Part shown: positions 26,029 to 35,305 of the stretch, one piece after another
How positions within the stretch are numbered: the first letter of the stretch is position 1
Layout of the letters: each line of letters begins with the position of its first letter
Origin: Zoogloea sp.
GTDB taxonomy: Bacteria > Pseudomonadota > Gammaproteobacteria > Burkholderiales > Rhodocyclaceae
DNA length: 61,024 nt
Assembly: GCA_009026175.1 (NCBI GenBank)
Contig: WBTZ01000009.1
Coordinates: forward strand, 1 to 61,024
Direction of reading: 5' to 3'
Notes under the pieces: generated by a model
The model's database searches: none
Told to the model about the DNA's origin: nothing
What the model saw: only the letters and a program-made list of their open reading frames with translations
Position numbers and translations under genes: made by a program

Positions 26029-26964
26029 TCAGCGTTGGGTTAGGGACAACTCGCCCGGGGCCCCGGCGAGACTTCGGCCGGGCATCCAGCTGGCCGCCAT
26101 CAGGGCCAGGGTCAGCACATAGGGCGCCGCATTGAAGAGGTAGTAGCCGGCCGTGATGCCCTGGGATTGGAGGGCCGGGCCGAGGGCACCCGCCGCGCCG
26201 AAGAGCAGCGCGGCCAGCGCACAGCGCAGGGGGTTCCAGCGGGCGAAGATGACCAGCGCCACCGCCATCAGCCCCTGGCCGCTGGACAAGCCCTCGTTCC
26301 AGCTGCCGGGGTAATACAGCGACAGGAAGGCGCCGCCGACCCCCGCCAGGAAGCCTCCCGCCGCCGTGGCGCCGATGCGGATGGCCACCACCGGGTAGCC
26401 CAGGGCGCGGGCGGCCGCGGCGTTGTCGCCCACCAGGCGCAGGGCCAGGCCCCAGCGGCTGGCCCGGAAGCCCCAGTGCAGCAGCAGTGCCAGCAGCAGG
26501 CCGAGGGGCAGCAGCACATTGATGCGCAGGGCCGACTGCAGCTGGGCGCTGTCGCTCCAGGCCCCCAGCTCGAGGGACGGCAGCATCGGCGCCTGGGGCT
26601 GGATCAGCGGCTTGCCCAGGAAGAAGGCCAGGCCGGTGCCGAAGAGCATCAGCGAGATGCCGACCGCAATGTCATTGACCTTGGCCAGGGAGCACAGGCC
26701 ACCATGCAGGAGCCCCATCACCAGCCCGCACAGGCCGGCCGCCAGCACCCCCAGCCAGGGCGAGCCGCTGGCCAGCGAGACGCCGTAGCCGCTCATCGCC
26801 CCGAGCACGAGGATGCCTTCCAGCCCCAGGTTGATGCGCCCCGACTTCTCGGTGATGCACTCCCCCAGGCTGACGAACAGAAACGGCGTGCTGACCCGCA
26901 GCGCGCCCCCCAGCAAGGCCAGCGCCAGGCTGCCGAAAGCAAGGCTGTCACCACCATCAGACAC
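26029..26964 (-). CDS. BMP-type ABC importer permease 2
   Basis: A 311-aa inner-membrane permease of the NupQ/branched type with about eight to nine helices and the conserved GRINLGLEG at its cytoplasmic N-terminal region, typical of nucleoside permeases. The start is GTG at 26964 with AAGGAG 7-12 nt upstream; the open frame extends further but is antisense-like inside the other permease. It overlaps the upstream permease by 8 nt. Confidence 0.88.
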   Translation of the reverse strand: MSDGGDSLAFGSLALALLGGALRVSTPFLFVSLGECITEKSGRINLGLEGILVLGAMSGYGVSLASGSPWLGVLAAGLCGLVMGLLHGGLCSLAKVNDIAVGISLMLFGTGLAFFLGKPLIQPQAPMLPSLELGAWSDSAQLQSALRINVLLPLGLLLALLLHWGFRASRWGLALRLVGDNAAAARALGYPVVAIRIGATAAGGFLAGVGGAFLSLYYPGSWNEGLSSGQGLMAVALVIFARWNPLRCALAALLFGAAGALGPALQSQGITAGYYLFNAAPYVLTLALMAASWMPGRSLAGAPGELSLTQR

Positions 26965-27991
26965 GACGGACTCCTTTGCGGTTGAGGGTTTCGAAGGCCA
27001 GCAGGGCCACGAACAGGCCCCCTTGCAGCACCAGCGTGGCCGCGTCGGGCAGGTCGATGCGACGCTGCAGCAGGCTGCCCGACGCGCCGATGCCGCCCAC
27101 CAGGATGGCGCAGGCGATGATGCCCAGCGGGTTGTGGCGGGCCGCGAAGGACACCAGGATGCCGGCGTAGCCATAGCCGGCCAGCAGGGCGGCATTGGCG
27201 CTGCCGTGCACCGCCGCCACCTCGAGCATGCCGGCCAGGCCGGCCGCTCCGCCGCCGAGGAAGCAGGCGGCGAGGATCAGCCCACCCACCGGCAGGCCGG
27301 CCATCATGGCGGCCCTGGGGTTTCCGCCGACCACCCCGACGGCAAAGCCGAACACCGTCTGGCGCACCACGAAGCCCATCACAAGGCAGATCAGCACGCC
27401 CCAGAACAGGCCCCAATGCACCTCCATCCCCGGCATCGCGCCGATCAGGAAGGACTCTGCCAGGGGCGTGGTGGAGGGTTTGTTGAGACTGGCCGGGTCC
27501 CGCAGCACCCCCTCCACCAGGAAGTTGAAGAGGGCGATGCCGATGTAGGCCAGCAGCAGGCTGGAGATGGTCTCGTTGATGCCCCGCGCGTGGCGCAGCC
27601 AGGCTGACAGGGCGATCCAGGCGCCGCCAGCGATGAAGCCCGCCGCCGCCATCAGCAGGTGGACCGGCAACGCCGGCCAGCCTGCGCAGGCCGCAGGCAC
27701 CACGGCCGCCGCCAGCGCCCCGACCGCCAGGGCCCCTTCCCCACCGATGATGACCAGCCCGGCACGGGCCGGCAGGGCCACGCAGAGGGCGGTCAGCATC
27801 AGCGGCGCCGCCCGCGACAAGGTGTTCTGCCAGGCGAAGGAGGAGCCGTAGGCGCCCTCCACCACAAGCTCCAGCGCCTCCAGGGCGGGAAAGCCCTGGG
27901 CGGCCAGGAACAGGGCGAACAGCAGTGCAGCGGCCAGCACCGCGGCGCTGAAGGGCAGGAAGGGCGCGGCAAGGGAGCGGACGGCGTTCAT
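26957..27991 (-). CDS. BMP-type ABC importer permease 1
   Basis: A 344-aa inner-membrane permease of the NupP type with about nine helices. The conserved segment IIGGEGALAVGAL, INETISSLLLAYI and NPRAAMMAGLPVG are typical of this family. It pairs with the second permease to form the transmembrane channel. It starts 15 nt after the binding-protein gene. Confidence 0.88.
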   Translation of the reverse strand: MNAVRSLAAPFLPFSAAVLAAALLFALFLAAQGFPALEALELVVEGAYGSSFAWQNTLSRAAPLMLTALCVALPARAGLVIIGGEGALAVGALAAAVVPAACAGWPALPVHLLMAAAGFIAGGAWIALSAWLRHARGINETISSLLLAYIGIALFNFLVEGVLRDPASLNKPSTTPLAESFLIGAMPGMEVHWGLFWGVLICLVMGFVVRQTVFGFAVGVVGGNPRAAMMAGLPVGGLILAACFLGGGAAGLAGMLEVAAVHGSANAALLAGYGYAGILVSFAARHNPLGIIACAILVGGIGASGSLLQRRIDLPDAATLVLQGGLFVALLAFETLNRKGVRRV

Positions 27992-28006
27992 GGCGGCCCC
28001 CGTCGC

Positions 28007-29131
28007 TCAGATCTGGCCGATCACGCCGTCGAGCAGGTAGTTCATGCCTTCCAGCAGCGGGTCCTGCTGGCCGAGCACCTTGCCGGCCGCCACCACGGTC
28101 TTGCCGGAGTTGTCCACCAGGGGGCCCTTGAAGATGGGGAAGTCGCCCTTCATCATGGCCGCCTTGACCGCGTCGGACTTCTTGCGTGCCTCGGCCGACA
28201 CCGCCGGCCCAAAGGGCGAGGGCTTGACGAAGCCGTCCTTCAAGCCACCGCGCAGGAAGTTGACCATCGGCTTGCCCTCGATGGTGGCCTTGATGATCTG
28301 GGTGTAGGGCGTCTGCCAGTCCCACTCCGCGCCGGTCAGGTAGCCCTTGGGCGCCAGCTTGGCCTGGCTGGCGTGGTAGCCGCAGCTGAAGGCGCCCCGC
28401 CGCTCTGCCGTCTCGACGATGACCTTGGGGCTGTCCACATGACAGGTCAGCACGTCCACGCCTTGGTCGATCAGGCTGTTGGCGGCCTCCGCCTCCTTCA
28501 CCGGCAAGGACCAGTCACCGGTGAAGATGACCCGCACGGTGGCCTTCGGATCCACCGAGCGGGCCCCCAGCAGGAAGGCATTGATGTTGCGCAGCACCTG
28601 GGGGATCGGTTTGGCGGCGATGAAGCCGAGCTTCTTGCCCTTGCTCGCCGAAGCCGCGGCGATGCCGTTGAGGTACTGGCATTCGTCGATGTAGCCAAAG
28701 AAGCTGCCGACGTTCTTCGGGTGCGTGCCCTCGGTCCACAGCCCGCCGCAGTGAGCGAAGCGCACGCTGGGATACTTCTCGGCCATCTTCAGCACGTGGG
28801 GGTCGAAGTAGCCGAAGGAGGTGGCGAAGATCAGGGTCGCCTTGTCCTGGTTGATCATGGCCTCCATGGTCTTCTGCACCGCCACCGTCTCGGGCACCTT
28901 TTCCTCCTCGATGACCTTCACCCCGGGCAGCTTCTTGATCACCGCCACCGCCTGGGCCTGGGCCTGGTTGTAGCCGAAGTCGTCCCGTGGCCCGACATAG
29001 ATGACCCCGACCACCAGCTTGTCGGCGGCACCGGCCCGCCCGATGCCGAAGGGCAGCATGTGGGTGGCGGCGCCGGCGCCGAGGAGACGCAGCAGATTGC
29101 GACGATGAGACCGGATGCGGGACGCGGACAT
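28007..29131 (-). CDS. BMP-family periplasmic substrate-binding protein
   Basis: A 374-aa binding protein with a twin-arginine-like signal (RRNLLRLLGAGAA, cleavage after GRAGA near residue 35) and the BMP/PnrA fold: VGVIYVGPRDDFGYNQ at the N-terminus, FATSFGYFDP, and DVLTCHVDSPKV. BMP proteins deliver nucleosides and other nitrogen-rich ring compounds to ABC importers. Export through Tat rather than a lipobox is somewhat unusual for this family, whose Gram-positive members are lipoproteins. The operon suggests a purine, ureide or biuret-like ligand. Confidence 0.87.
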   Translation of the reverse strand: MSASRIRSHRRNLLRLLGAGAATHMLPFGIGRAGAADKLVVGVIYVGPRDDFGYNQAQAQAVAVIKKLPGVKVIEEEKVPETVAVQKTMEAMINQDKATLIFATSFGYFDPHVLKMAEKYPSVRFAHCGGLWTEGTHPKNVGSFFGYIDECQYLNGIAAASASKGKKLGFIAAKPIPQVLRNINAFLLGARSVDPKATVRVIFTGDWSLPVKEAEAANSLIDQGVDVLTCHVDSPKVIVETAERRGAFSCGYHASQAKLAPKGYLTGAEWDWQTPYTQIIKATIEGKPMVNFLRGGLKDGFVKPSPFGPAVSAEARKKSDAVKAAMMKGDFPIFKGPLVDNSGKTVVAAGKVLGQQDPLLEGMNYLLDGVIGQI

Positions 29132-29202
29132 GGTTCAGCTCTCTTTCTGTCGGTTCGGGATGGGGGACGGCTGTCGGTGGCGGCGGCCAGCGGCGCGGCA
29201 GA

Positions 29203-30657
29203 TCAAGGACTTCGCCTGTTGCCCGCGGGCTCGACAATGGGCAAGGGTGGCAGGCCCGCCGTGCAGCGCGGCGGCACCCGGAAGCTCACCCCCAGCCGGG
29301 CATGCAGGGCCGGCTCCCACTGGCGCGCGGTCTCGGCCAGCAGGTGGTCGGCACCGGGCGGGCCGATCAGGGTCACTCCCGCCGGCAGGCCGTCGGCCCG
29401 GAACGGTCCGGGCATGGCCAGCGCGCTCAGGCCCAGCAGATTGACGAAATTGGTATAGCGCCCGAGCCTGGCATTGCGCTCGAAGGGGCGTTCGGCGACC
29501 TCCCGGCTCGTATAGGTGGTGGGTGTGGTGGGCACCAGCAGCACATCCACATGCCGGAAGACATCCAGGCAGAGCGGCGTCAGCTCATCGAGACGGTAGC
29601 GCCCCAGGAAGGCATCGACGGCGCTCATGCTGTCGGCCGAGGCGATGATGGCGGCCACCACCGGATCCAGGTCCTCCCGGTGGGTATCGAAGAAGCTGCC
29701 CAGCGCGGCCCGGCGTTCGGCGACCCAGGGGCCGTCGTACAACAGCGCCGCAACCTGGTGAAAAGGCGCCAGATCCACCTCCTCGAAGCCGGGTCCGTCT
29801 CCGTCGCCCAGCGCCGCAAGCGCCGCCTGGAAGGCCTCCCCGGCCTGGGGGTCGAGCTCATCCTGCAGCCCGGCCGGAACGCCCACCACCAGCCCCCGCG
29901 GCGGCAGGCCCCGGGAAGGCGCAGTGCCGCCATCACAGGCCAGCCCCATGACCCGCCAGCCCTCCGCCACCGTGTGGGCAAACACCGACACGCAGTCCAG
30001 GCTGCGGCAGGCGGGCACCACGCCCTTGCTGGAGAGCAGGCCGGGCGTAGGCTTGAGCCCCACCAGGTTGCAGAAGGCCGCCGGAACCCGCCCCGACCCG
30101 GCGGTATCTGTGCCGAGGGCAAAGGCCACGTGCCCCAGCGCCGTAGCCGCGGCCGAACCGGAGCTGGAGCCGCCGGAGATGTAATCGGGGTGAAAGGGAC
30201 TCTGCACCGCGCCATAGGGCGAACGGGTCCCCACCAGGCCGGTGGCGAACTGGTCCAGGTTGGTCTTGCCCACCACGATGGCGCCCGCCGCTTCGAGGCG
30301 CCCCACCACCTCCGCCGAGGCGTCGGGGAGATAGGCAAATGCCGGACAGGCGGCCGTCGTCGCAAACCCCGCCACGTCGATGTTGTCCTTGACCGCGAAG
30401 GGCACGCCGAAGAGCGGCTCTGCCTCCAGCACGCCGGCGGCGCCGGCCAGGAGCCGGGCATCCATCCCGGCCAGCCTTGCCCGGAGGCCCCCGTCCGTCG
30501 CCACGCTGATCCATATCGTGGGATCGTCGGCGGCCGCGATGCGGGCCAGCACCGCCCTGATCAGCTCGCTCGGAACGAAAGATCCGTTCCGGTAGCCTTC
30601 AAGCACAAACTCGATGGTCAGGACCGGCGGCAGACTGGCATTCACTGGAGACCCCAT
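29203..30657 (-). CDS. Allophanate-hydrolase-like amidase (AtzF type)
   Basis: A 484-aa amidase-signature enzyme. The catalytic Ser-cisSer-Lys set is in FAVKDNIDVAG (Lys) and SGGSSSGSAAA (Ser pair); TDTAGSGRVPAAF is also typical of allophanate hydrolase. That enzyme splits allophanate to ammonia and CO2. Full-length AtzF-type proteins have an extra C-terminal domain of about 120 residues that is absent here. Start 30657 (MGSPVNAS) is tentative since no strong ribosome site is seen; GTG 30645 is an alternative. It is the first gene of the operon. Confidence 0.8.
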   Translation of the reverse strand: MGSPVNASLPPVLTIEFVLEGYRNGSFVPSELIRAVLARIAAADDPTIWISVATDGGLRARLAGMDARLLAGAAGVLEAEPLFGVPFAVKDNIDVAGFATTAACPAFAYLPDASAEVVGRLEAAGAIVVGKTNLDQFATGLVGTRSPYGAVQSPFHPDYISGGSSSGSAAATALGHVAFALGTDTAGSGRVPAAFCNLVGLKPTPGLLSSKGVVPACRSLDCVSVFAHTVAEGWRVMGLACDGGTAPSRGLPPRGLVVGVPAGLQDELDPQAGEAFQAALAALGDGDGPGFEEVDLAPFHQVAALLYDGPWVAERRAALGSFFDTHREDLDPVVAAIIASADSMSAVDAFLGRYRLDELTPLCLDVFRHVDVLLVPTTPTTYTSREVAERPFERNARLGRYTNFVNLLGLSALAMPGPFRADGLPAGVTLIGPPGADHLLAETARQWEPALHARLGVSFRVPPRCTAGLPPLPIVEPAGNRRSP

Positions 30658-30658
30658 C

Positions 30659-30680
30659 TTGGATACAAGACAGGATCCAA
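30659..30680. promoter_or_regulatory. Candidate GntR operator at the ureido operon start
   Basis: TTGGATAC at 30659-30666 and GGATCCAA at 30673-30680 form inverted TTGGAT/ATCCAA arms immediately upstream of the amidase start. Sites of this symmetry suit FCD-type GntR repressors such as the one ending this operon. No firm promoter boxes were assigned. Confidence 0.4.
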
Positions 30681-30843
30681 TCAAGCAGCATGCATGCCAT
30701 CCAGGCTCACGCGGGCTTATCCCTAGCAATCAGCCACTTAAAAGATGAATCCGGAATGCATTGAATGCTGCACCGCACCGTGAGCGGGACACGCAGCCTG
30801 CTCAGGCACAAGCACAGTGCATCGCCGCCGGCCGGGCGGCCCC

Positions 30844-31863
30844 TCAGATCGTCGTGGCGCGCTGCGGGCGGGCGAGACCCAGTCGCCGCTCGAACCAGGC
30901 GACGGTCCGCTCCAGGCCCTCGTCCAGTTCGACTACCGGCTGCCAGTCGAGCAGGCGCCGGGCCAGGCGGATGTCGGGCTGGCGCAGGCGTGGATCGTCA
31001 CCCGGCAAGGGATTGAAGACCAGCTCCGACGCGGCTCCGGTCAGGGCGAGGACTCGGCGGGCCAACTCCAGGATGGTGAACTCACGCGGGTTACCGAGGT
31101 TCACCGGCCCTTCGGCCCCGGCCGGCGCCGCCATCAGCCCGATCAGCCCCTCGATCATGTCATCCACGTAACAGAATGAGCGGGTCTGCAAGCCATCGCC
31201 GAACAGCCCCAGGGATTCACCCCGCAGGGCCTGGACGATGAAGCTGGAGATCACCCGACCATCCTCCGGCAGCATGCGCGGCCCGTAGGTATTGAACAGC
31301 CGGGCGACCCGGATATCCACCCCATACTCCCGGTGATAGTCGAAGAACAGGGTCTCAGCGCAGCGCTTGCCCTCGTTGTAACAGGCCCGCGGCCCGGTCG
31401 GATTGACGTTGCCAGGGTAGGACTCGGGCTGCGGGTGGACCTCGGGATCCCCATACACCTCGCTGGTCGAGGCCTGCAGGATGCGGGCATCGTGTGCCCG
31501 TGCCAGGTCCAGCGCATGGAGGGCCCCCAGCACCGAGGTCTTGAGGGTGCCCACCGGGTCGCTGCGGTAGTGCACCGGCGATGCCGGGCAGGCCAGGTTG
31601 TAGATCTCATCCACCGGCTCCGCCAGCACCAGGGGATGGACGACATCGTGCTCCAGAAAACGGTAGCGCGGATGGGAAAGAAAGGGCGCGATGTTGCTGC
31701 GGCTGCCGGTGTGCAGGTTGTCGATGCACAGCACGTGGTGGCCCATGCCGAGCAGTCGCTCGCACAGATGGGACCCAAGGAAGCCAGCGCCACCGGTCAC
31801 TACGATGCGCGAACCGGCTTGCGCAGCCTGTGCGCTCATGATGTCTTTATCGTGAAGCATCAA
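30844..31863 (-). CDS. UDP-glucuronate decarboxylase-like SDR
   Basis: A 339-aa extended SDR enzyme with the NAD motif [10 protein letters not shown], the active-site Tyr-x3-Lys in [11 protein letters not shown] and a TSEVYGDP segment that in this family marks UDP-glucuronate decarboxylase (UXS), which makes UDP-xylose. [13 protein letters not shown] and [12 protein letters not shown] are also typical. It overlaps the glycosyltransferase gene by 4 nt (ATGA), so the pair acts together in surface polysaccharide or glycan synthesis. Confidence 0.88.
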   Translation of the reverse strand: MMLHDKDIMSAQAAQAGSRIVVTGGAGFLGSHLCERLLGMGHHVLCIDNLHTGSRSNIAPFLSHPRYRFLEHDVVHPLVLAEPVDEIYNLACPASPVHYRSDPVGTLKTSVLGALHALDLARAHDARILQASTSEVYGDPEVHPQPESYPGNVNPTGPRACYNEGKRCAETLFFDYHREYGVDIRVARLFNTYGPRMLPEDGRVISSFIVQALRGESLGLFGDGLQTRSFCYVDDMIEGLIGLMAAPAGAEGPVNLGNPREFTILELARRVLALTGAASELVFNPLPGDDPRLRQPDIRLARRLLDWQPVVELDEGLERTVAWFERRLGLARPQRATTI

Positions 31864-32615
31864 TAGCCCTGATCGGCAGTGTGGCCGGCGGCCACCAGTT
31901 CGCGGTACCCGGCGTAGCTGGTCTGATGGTAGCGCCCCTCCTCAGGCAGCCAGACGTTCACCTTGGCGAAATCGGGCAGGGGCAGCTTGCGCGACAGGTA
32001 ATGAACGGCGAAGGACGTCTCGTAGTTCACCGTGGCCAGCGGCGAATGGACCCGATGGGCGTTGCTGCTGATGACCGCATCCCAGAACAGGCGATCACCG
32101 AGGCCACCGATACTCCGCGTGACCTGCTGGGTCCGCAGGCCCCAGGCTGAAAACAATGAGAAGGCCTGCTCCATGACCAGGTAGCAGTTGGTGTCATTGA
32201 AGTTGCGACCGTCGGATTCGGTACACAGGCCCAGCAGTTCCCCGTTATCCGGCCGCACCAGGCGCCGCGCACAGGTCACGACCAGAGCGGCATGCCGCTG
32301 CTGGACCCGCAGCAGGGTCTCGATGTGATCGGGCTGGTACCAGTTGTCCGCATCCAGCAGGAGCACCGCATCGAAGGCCTGGGCGGCGGCTGAGGAACAG
32401 CCGATCAGGCGGGGGGCATCACCGGAGTCCGCGTGCGAAACGGGGAGTGGAATGTGCTGACAGCGCGACCACGCATTCACCTCGGCCCGGGGATACCCGT
32501 CGGCCACCATGATGTGAGTCACATCAGCATGAGTCTGGTTGATCACGCTGGCATGGCAGCGCTCGAGCTTTTCCAGTGGCTCGCGATAATAGGGTGTGAC
32601 GACAGCTATTCGCAT
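31860..32615 (-). CDS. Family 2 glycosyltransferase
   Basis: A 251-aa GT-A fold protein with the N-terminal VVTPYYRE, an aspartate pair for sugar-nucleotide and metal binding in [13 protein letters not shown], and no membrane helix. The acceptor and sugar are unknown; translational coupling to the UDP-glucuronate decarboxylase suggests UDP-xylose or a related donor. The mid-part contains [10 protein letters not shown] and [11 protein letters not shown], which may form the acceptor side. Confidence 0.8.
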   Translation of the reverse strand: MRIAVVTPYYREPLEKLERCHASVINQTHADVTHIMVADGYPRAEVNAWSRCQHIPLPVSHADSGDAPRLIGCSSAAAQAFDAVLLLDADNWYQPDHIETLLRVQQRHAALVVTCARRLVRPDNGELLGLCTESDGRNFNDTNCYLVMEQAFSLFSAWGLRTQQVTRSIGGLGDRLFWDAVISSNAHRVHSPLATVNYETSFAVHYLSRKLPLPDFAKVNVWLPEEGRYHQTSYAGYRELVAAGHTADQGY

Positions 32616-32714
32616 GGGACTCTTTTCTGAATGAGGACGGCACGGTACGACCGGAACGTTACACGCGTCCCCATGGGGCTGGATGTGGCGGCATGGCCGG
32701 ACACAAACTTGGGA

Positions 32715-33275
32715 TCAATACGCCAGTCGTCCCGAAAGCCGGTCCAGATCACTCTCCTTCCAGCGCAGCTGGTCCCGTTCCCGCCGCAGGTCGCGATCCA
32801 GGTCGCGCAGGTCATGGCGCAGCCGGGCCCGCCGCTCGTCGCTCAACTTGTCGCTGCGCAGCTCCCGCTCGATTGAATCGGATTGCCCGTTCAGGGTCGA
32901 GATGCGCGCCCGGGACTCGTGGACCTCGTAGGCGGCCCGGTGCAGGGAAACGAAGGCGGCCTCCTTGCCGGGCGGGCAGACACCCGCCTGGTAGGCTCGC
33001 CCGGCCAGCCCCTCGCGGACTGCGTTGTGCGGCTGGCAATAGCTTTCCAGACCGTCCAGACGCCCGCGCGCATAGGCTGCGGGGTCGGGACGGATGCCGA
33101 ATTCGGCACAGGCCTCCTGGTGCTCGGCCAGCCGGCTCGCCGGGTAGCCCATGCGGCCATCCCTGACTCCCAGCTCACGCCAGCTGACCGAACGGCACTC
33201 CTTTTCATCGAGGGTCGCGCAGGCGCTGAGGGAAAGGGCGGCAAGGATTACGGTACACACAGCAAGGGGACGCAT
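32715..33275 (-). CDS. DUF2799-type lipoprotein
   Basis: A 186-aa protein with a lipoprotein signal (lipobox LSAC at about 16-19) followed by a cysteine-containing DUF2799-like region (ECRSVSWRELGVRDG, GYPASRLAEH, CQPHNAVREGLAG) and a long charged coiled-coil tail from about 110 to 180. It should be anchored in the envelope. Function unknown. Confidence 0.75.
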   Translation of the reverse strand: MRPLAVCTVILAALSLSACATLDEKECRSVSWRELGVRDGRMGYPASRLAEHQEACAEFGIRPDPAAYARGRLDGLESYCQPHNAVREGLAGRAYQAGVCPPGKEAAFVSLHRAAYEVHESRARISTLNGQSDSIERELRSDKLSDERRARLRHDLRDLDRDLRRERDQLRWKESDLDRLSGRLAY

Positions 33276-33306
33276 GACGCGGGAGGCTCCGAAGGGTCAG
33301 TAGGAA

Positions 33307-34308
33307 TCAGGGAAGCATCAGGAAGCGGCCTTCCTTGACCACCCGGCTCATTTCGCGGCCATCCACGCTGTAGGTGATCCACAGCTTCTTGTCCTGGCGC
33401 TCGGCGGGGTCGTCGCCCGCCGTATCGTTGTCCACCTTGACATTCAGGCGGCCTTGATTGACCCGTTGCTGCAAGCGATAGGTGATGTCGATCTTGCGGT
33501 TGTTGGAGCCGTATTCGGCCCGGAGGATCTGCAGGCCGCTCCGGCCGCCGCCGTCGTAGCCATTGCCGTAGCCCGGCCGGTCACCCCCCCAGCCTCCGCG
33601 CCAGCCACCCTGCCCCCAGTTACCACCCGACCAGCCGGAAAACTGGGCACCATCCACCCAGCTGCCTTCGGTGTACTCGAAGCTGCGGTTGCGGCCATCG
33701 GGGCCTTCGGCATAGATGCGCAGGACCTTCCGGTGACCACGGTCCGGATCGATGCCGAAAGTGTCGTTGCTCAAGCGGAAGCGCTCGTCGCGACGGGCCA
33801 GGTCCTTGAGCCGGGATGTCACGTCCACGTTGCGCTCGGCGGTGCCGTACAGCGCCTGGAGGATCCGGTACTCGCCATCGCCGCCGTCATGGTGGCCCGG
33901 CCTGCCGCCCCAGTTGCCGGCACCGTTGTCGTCACGGCCCCCGTCTCCCCAGCTGCCGCCACGCCAGCCTTCGAACTGGGCGCCGTCCACCCAGCTCCCT
34001 TCAGGGTACTCGAAGGTACGGTCGCGGCCGTTCGGCCCCACGGCGTAGATGCGCAGGACCTTGTCGCGCCCCCGGTCCGGATCCACGCCGAAGACACCGT
34101 TGCCGAGCCGGAAGCGCTCGTCGCGCTGCGCCAGCTCCTTGAGCCTTGCGGTGACGTCCACGTTACGTTCCGGCGTGCCGTAAAGCGCCCTGATGATCCT
34201 GTACTCACCCTGCTGCCACTCCGCCCAGGCGGGATGAATGGCCGCCAGCGAGAGCAGCACCCACACACAAAAGCGCGCGCAGGCGCGCATCCAAGCATGC
34301 TCAGACAT
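33307..34308 (-). CDS. Secreted protein with three DUF3395-like repeats
   Basis: A 333-aa exported protein (signal about 1-29). Residues about 34-115 and 144-225 are near-identical 82-residue repeats starting GEYRI and ending WVDGAQFxGW, with YGT-ER-NVDVT, LxxLAxRDERFRL and DPDRG inside. A third, diverged copy (about 257-333) keeps RAEYGSNNRKIDITYRL. The repeats resemble the DUF3395 domain. Linkers are rich in Gly, Trp and Asp. The two near-identical copies point to recent internal duplication. Function unknown. Confidence 0.7.
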   Translation of the reverse strand: MSEHAWMRACARFCVWVLLSLAAIHPAWAEWQQGEYRIIRALYGTPERNVDVTARLKELAQRDERFRLGNGVFGVDPDRGRDKVLRIYAVGPNGRDRTFEYPEGSWVDGAQFEGWRGGSWGDGGRDDNGAGNWGGRPGHHDGGDGEYRILQALYGTAERNVDVTSRLKDLARRDERFRLSNDTFGIDPDRGHRKVLRIYAEGPDGRNRSFEYTEGSWVDGAQFSGWSGGNWGQGGWRGGWGGDRPGYGNGYDGGGRSGLQILRAEYGSNNRKIDITYRLQQRVNQGRLNVKVDNDTAGDDPAERQDKKLWITYSVDGREMSRVVKEGRFLMLP

Positions 34309-34428
34309 GTTGTTCTACCTCCCCGAATGGTTTGATCCAGCCACCCAAGAACAGCATGGCTTTGAAATTTGAGGGACACTAACAGAATTTGGCTGGCCCC
34401 AAGGCCGCATGCGCCCACATCCGCAGCA

Positions 34429-35229
34429 CTATCGTGGCAGTTCGCCGCTCAGCCATCGCCGCTTCAACTGGTTCAGGGTGCCTGTTCGCTGCATATCGTT
34501 CAGGGCGGACTGCCAGCGCTTGAGCACCGCGGCAGGCACGTCACGTGAAAAAGTCAGGTAGCCCGTGTCAGGCGAGAGGGTGAACACGGACTCGATCGCA
34601 TCCGCGGACACACCCTCCTGCCTGAGCAGATCGGGCAGCATGAGCCGGTCCATGACCATGAGGGGCGCGCGCCCGCCCAGGAGCATGCGCACACTGGTCA
34701 GCGGCGAGGTTGTTAGGTACAGGTTCTGGAATCCCGCCCTCTGAAGATCGGGCACCGAATAGTAATTCCGCTGGATGAGAACACTGCTCACTCCGCGAGC
34801 CTCCTCCAGGCTGTTGATGCGAAGGCTATCCTGTGTCCGCGCGAAAAACTCGGTCGAGGTACTGAAAAGGGGGCCGACCCACTGGAAGAGCTTTTCCCGC
34901 TCTTCAGTGCGCTTCGGGCAGATCAGCACCGTACTAGGTTCGCTGAGGGCTGTCTGGTAGGCACGTGCCCACGGCAGGCTGACGATCTCCCCCCGATCCC
35001 CTGTACGCCGCAACAGTGCATGAACGACTTCTATGCAGTAGCCCGTGATCCGCCCGGCCCGGTCGGTGAAGGCAAAGGGAGGAACCTCGGTAGTGTAGAA
35101 ATGGAGCATCTGCCCCGCTGGCTCGCCAGCCTGGGCGGAGGTGGCAAGCGCAAGCAGGCTCGAGCAGGCCAGAACGATCCCTGCGACAAGCGACCTTGAG
35201 ACTTTCCGCACACAATTTGAGGTAACCAT
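34429..35229 (-). CDS. Periplasmic solute-binding-like protein (SBP family 3)
   Basis: A 266-aa protein with signal peptide (about 1-33, ending AQA) and the two-lobe pattern of amino-acid binding proteins: FYTTEVPPFAFTDRAGRITGYCIEVVHALL (in pieces) and LPWARAYQTAL. No ABC permease or ATPase is adjacent, so it may be an orphan sensor or binding protein. Start 35229 (MVTSNCVRK) places the signal correctly. It is downstream of a PAS-GGDEF-EAL gene on the same strand, 76 nt apart; such proteins sometimes modulate cyclic-di-GMP enzymes, but this is conjecture. Confidence 0.72.
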   Translation of the reverse strand: MVTSNCVRKVSRSLVAGIVLACSSLLALATSAQAGEPAGQMLHFYTTEVPPFAFTDRAGRITGYCIEVVHALLRRTGDRGEIVSLPWARAYQTALSEPSTVLICPKRTEEREKLFQWVGPLFSTSTEFFARTQDSLRINSLEEARGVSSVLIQRNYYSVPDLQRAGFQNLYLTTSPLTSVRMLLGGRAPLMVMDRLMLPDLLRQEGVSADAIESVFTLSPDTGYLTFSRDVPAAVLKRWQSALNDMQRTGTLNQLKRRWLSGELPR

Positions 35230-35305
35230 GCCCACAATATAGGCAATTGTCTCCTCGTCAAACAGGGGGGAGCCGCCATTCGACCAAAACCCCCCGTTCA
35301 GGTGA

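Noticed and set aside
35230-35260. TTGACG-N16-TATTGT promoter before the solute-binding gene
   Set aside because: The -10 would lie only about 4 nt from the chosen start codon, so it would need leaderless translation or a different start; not secure enough to annotate.
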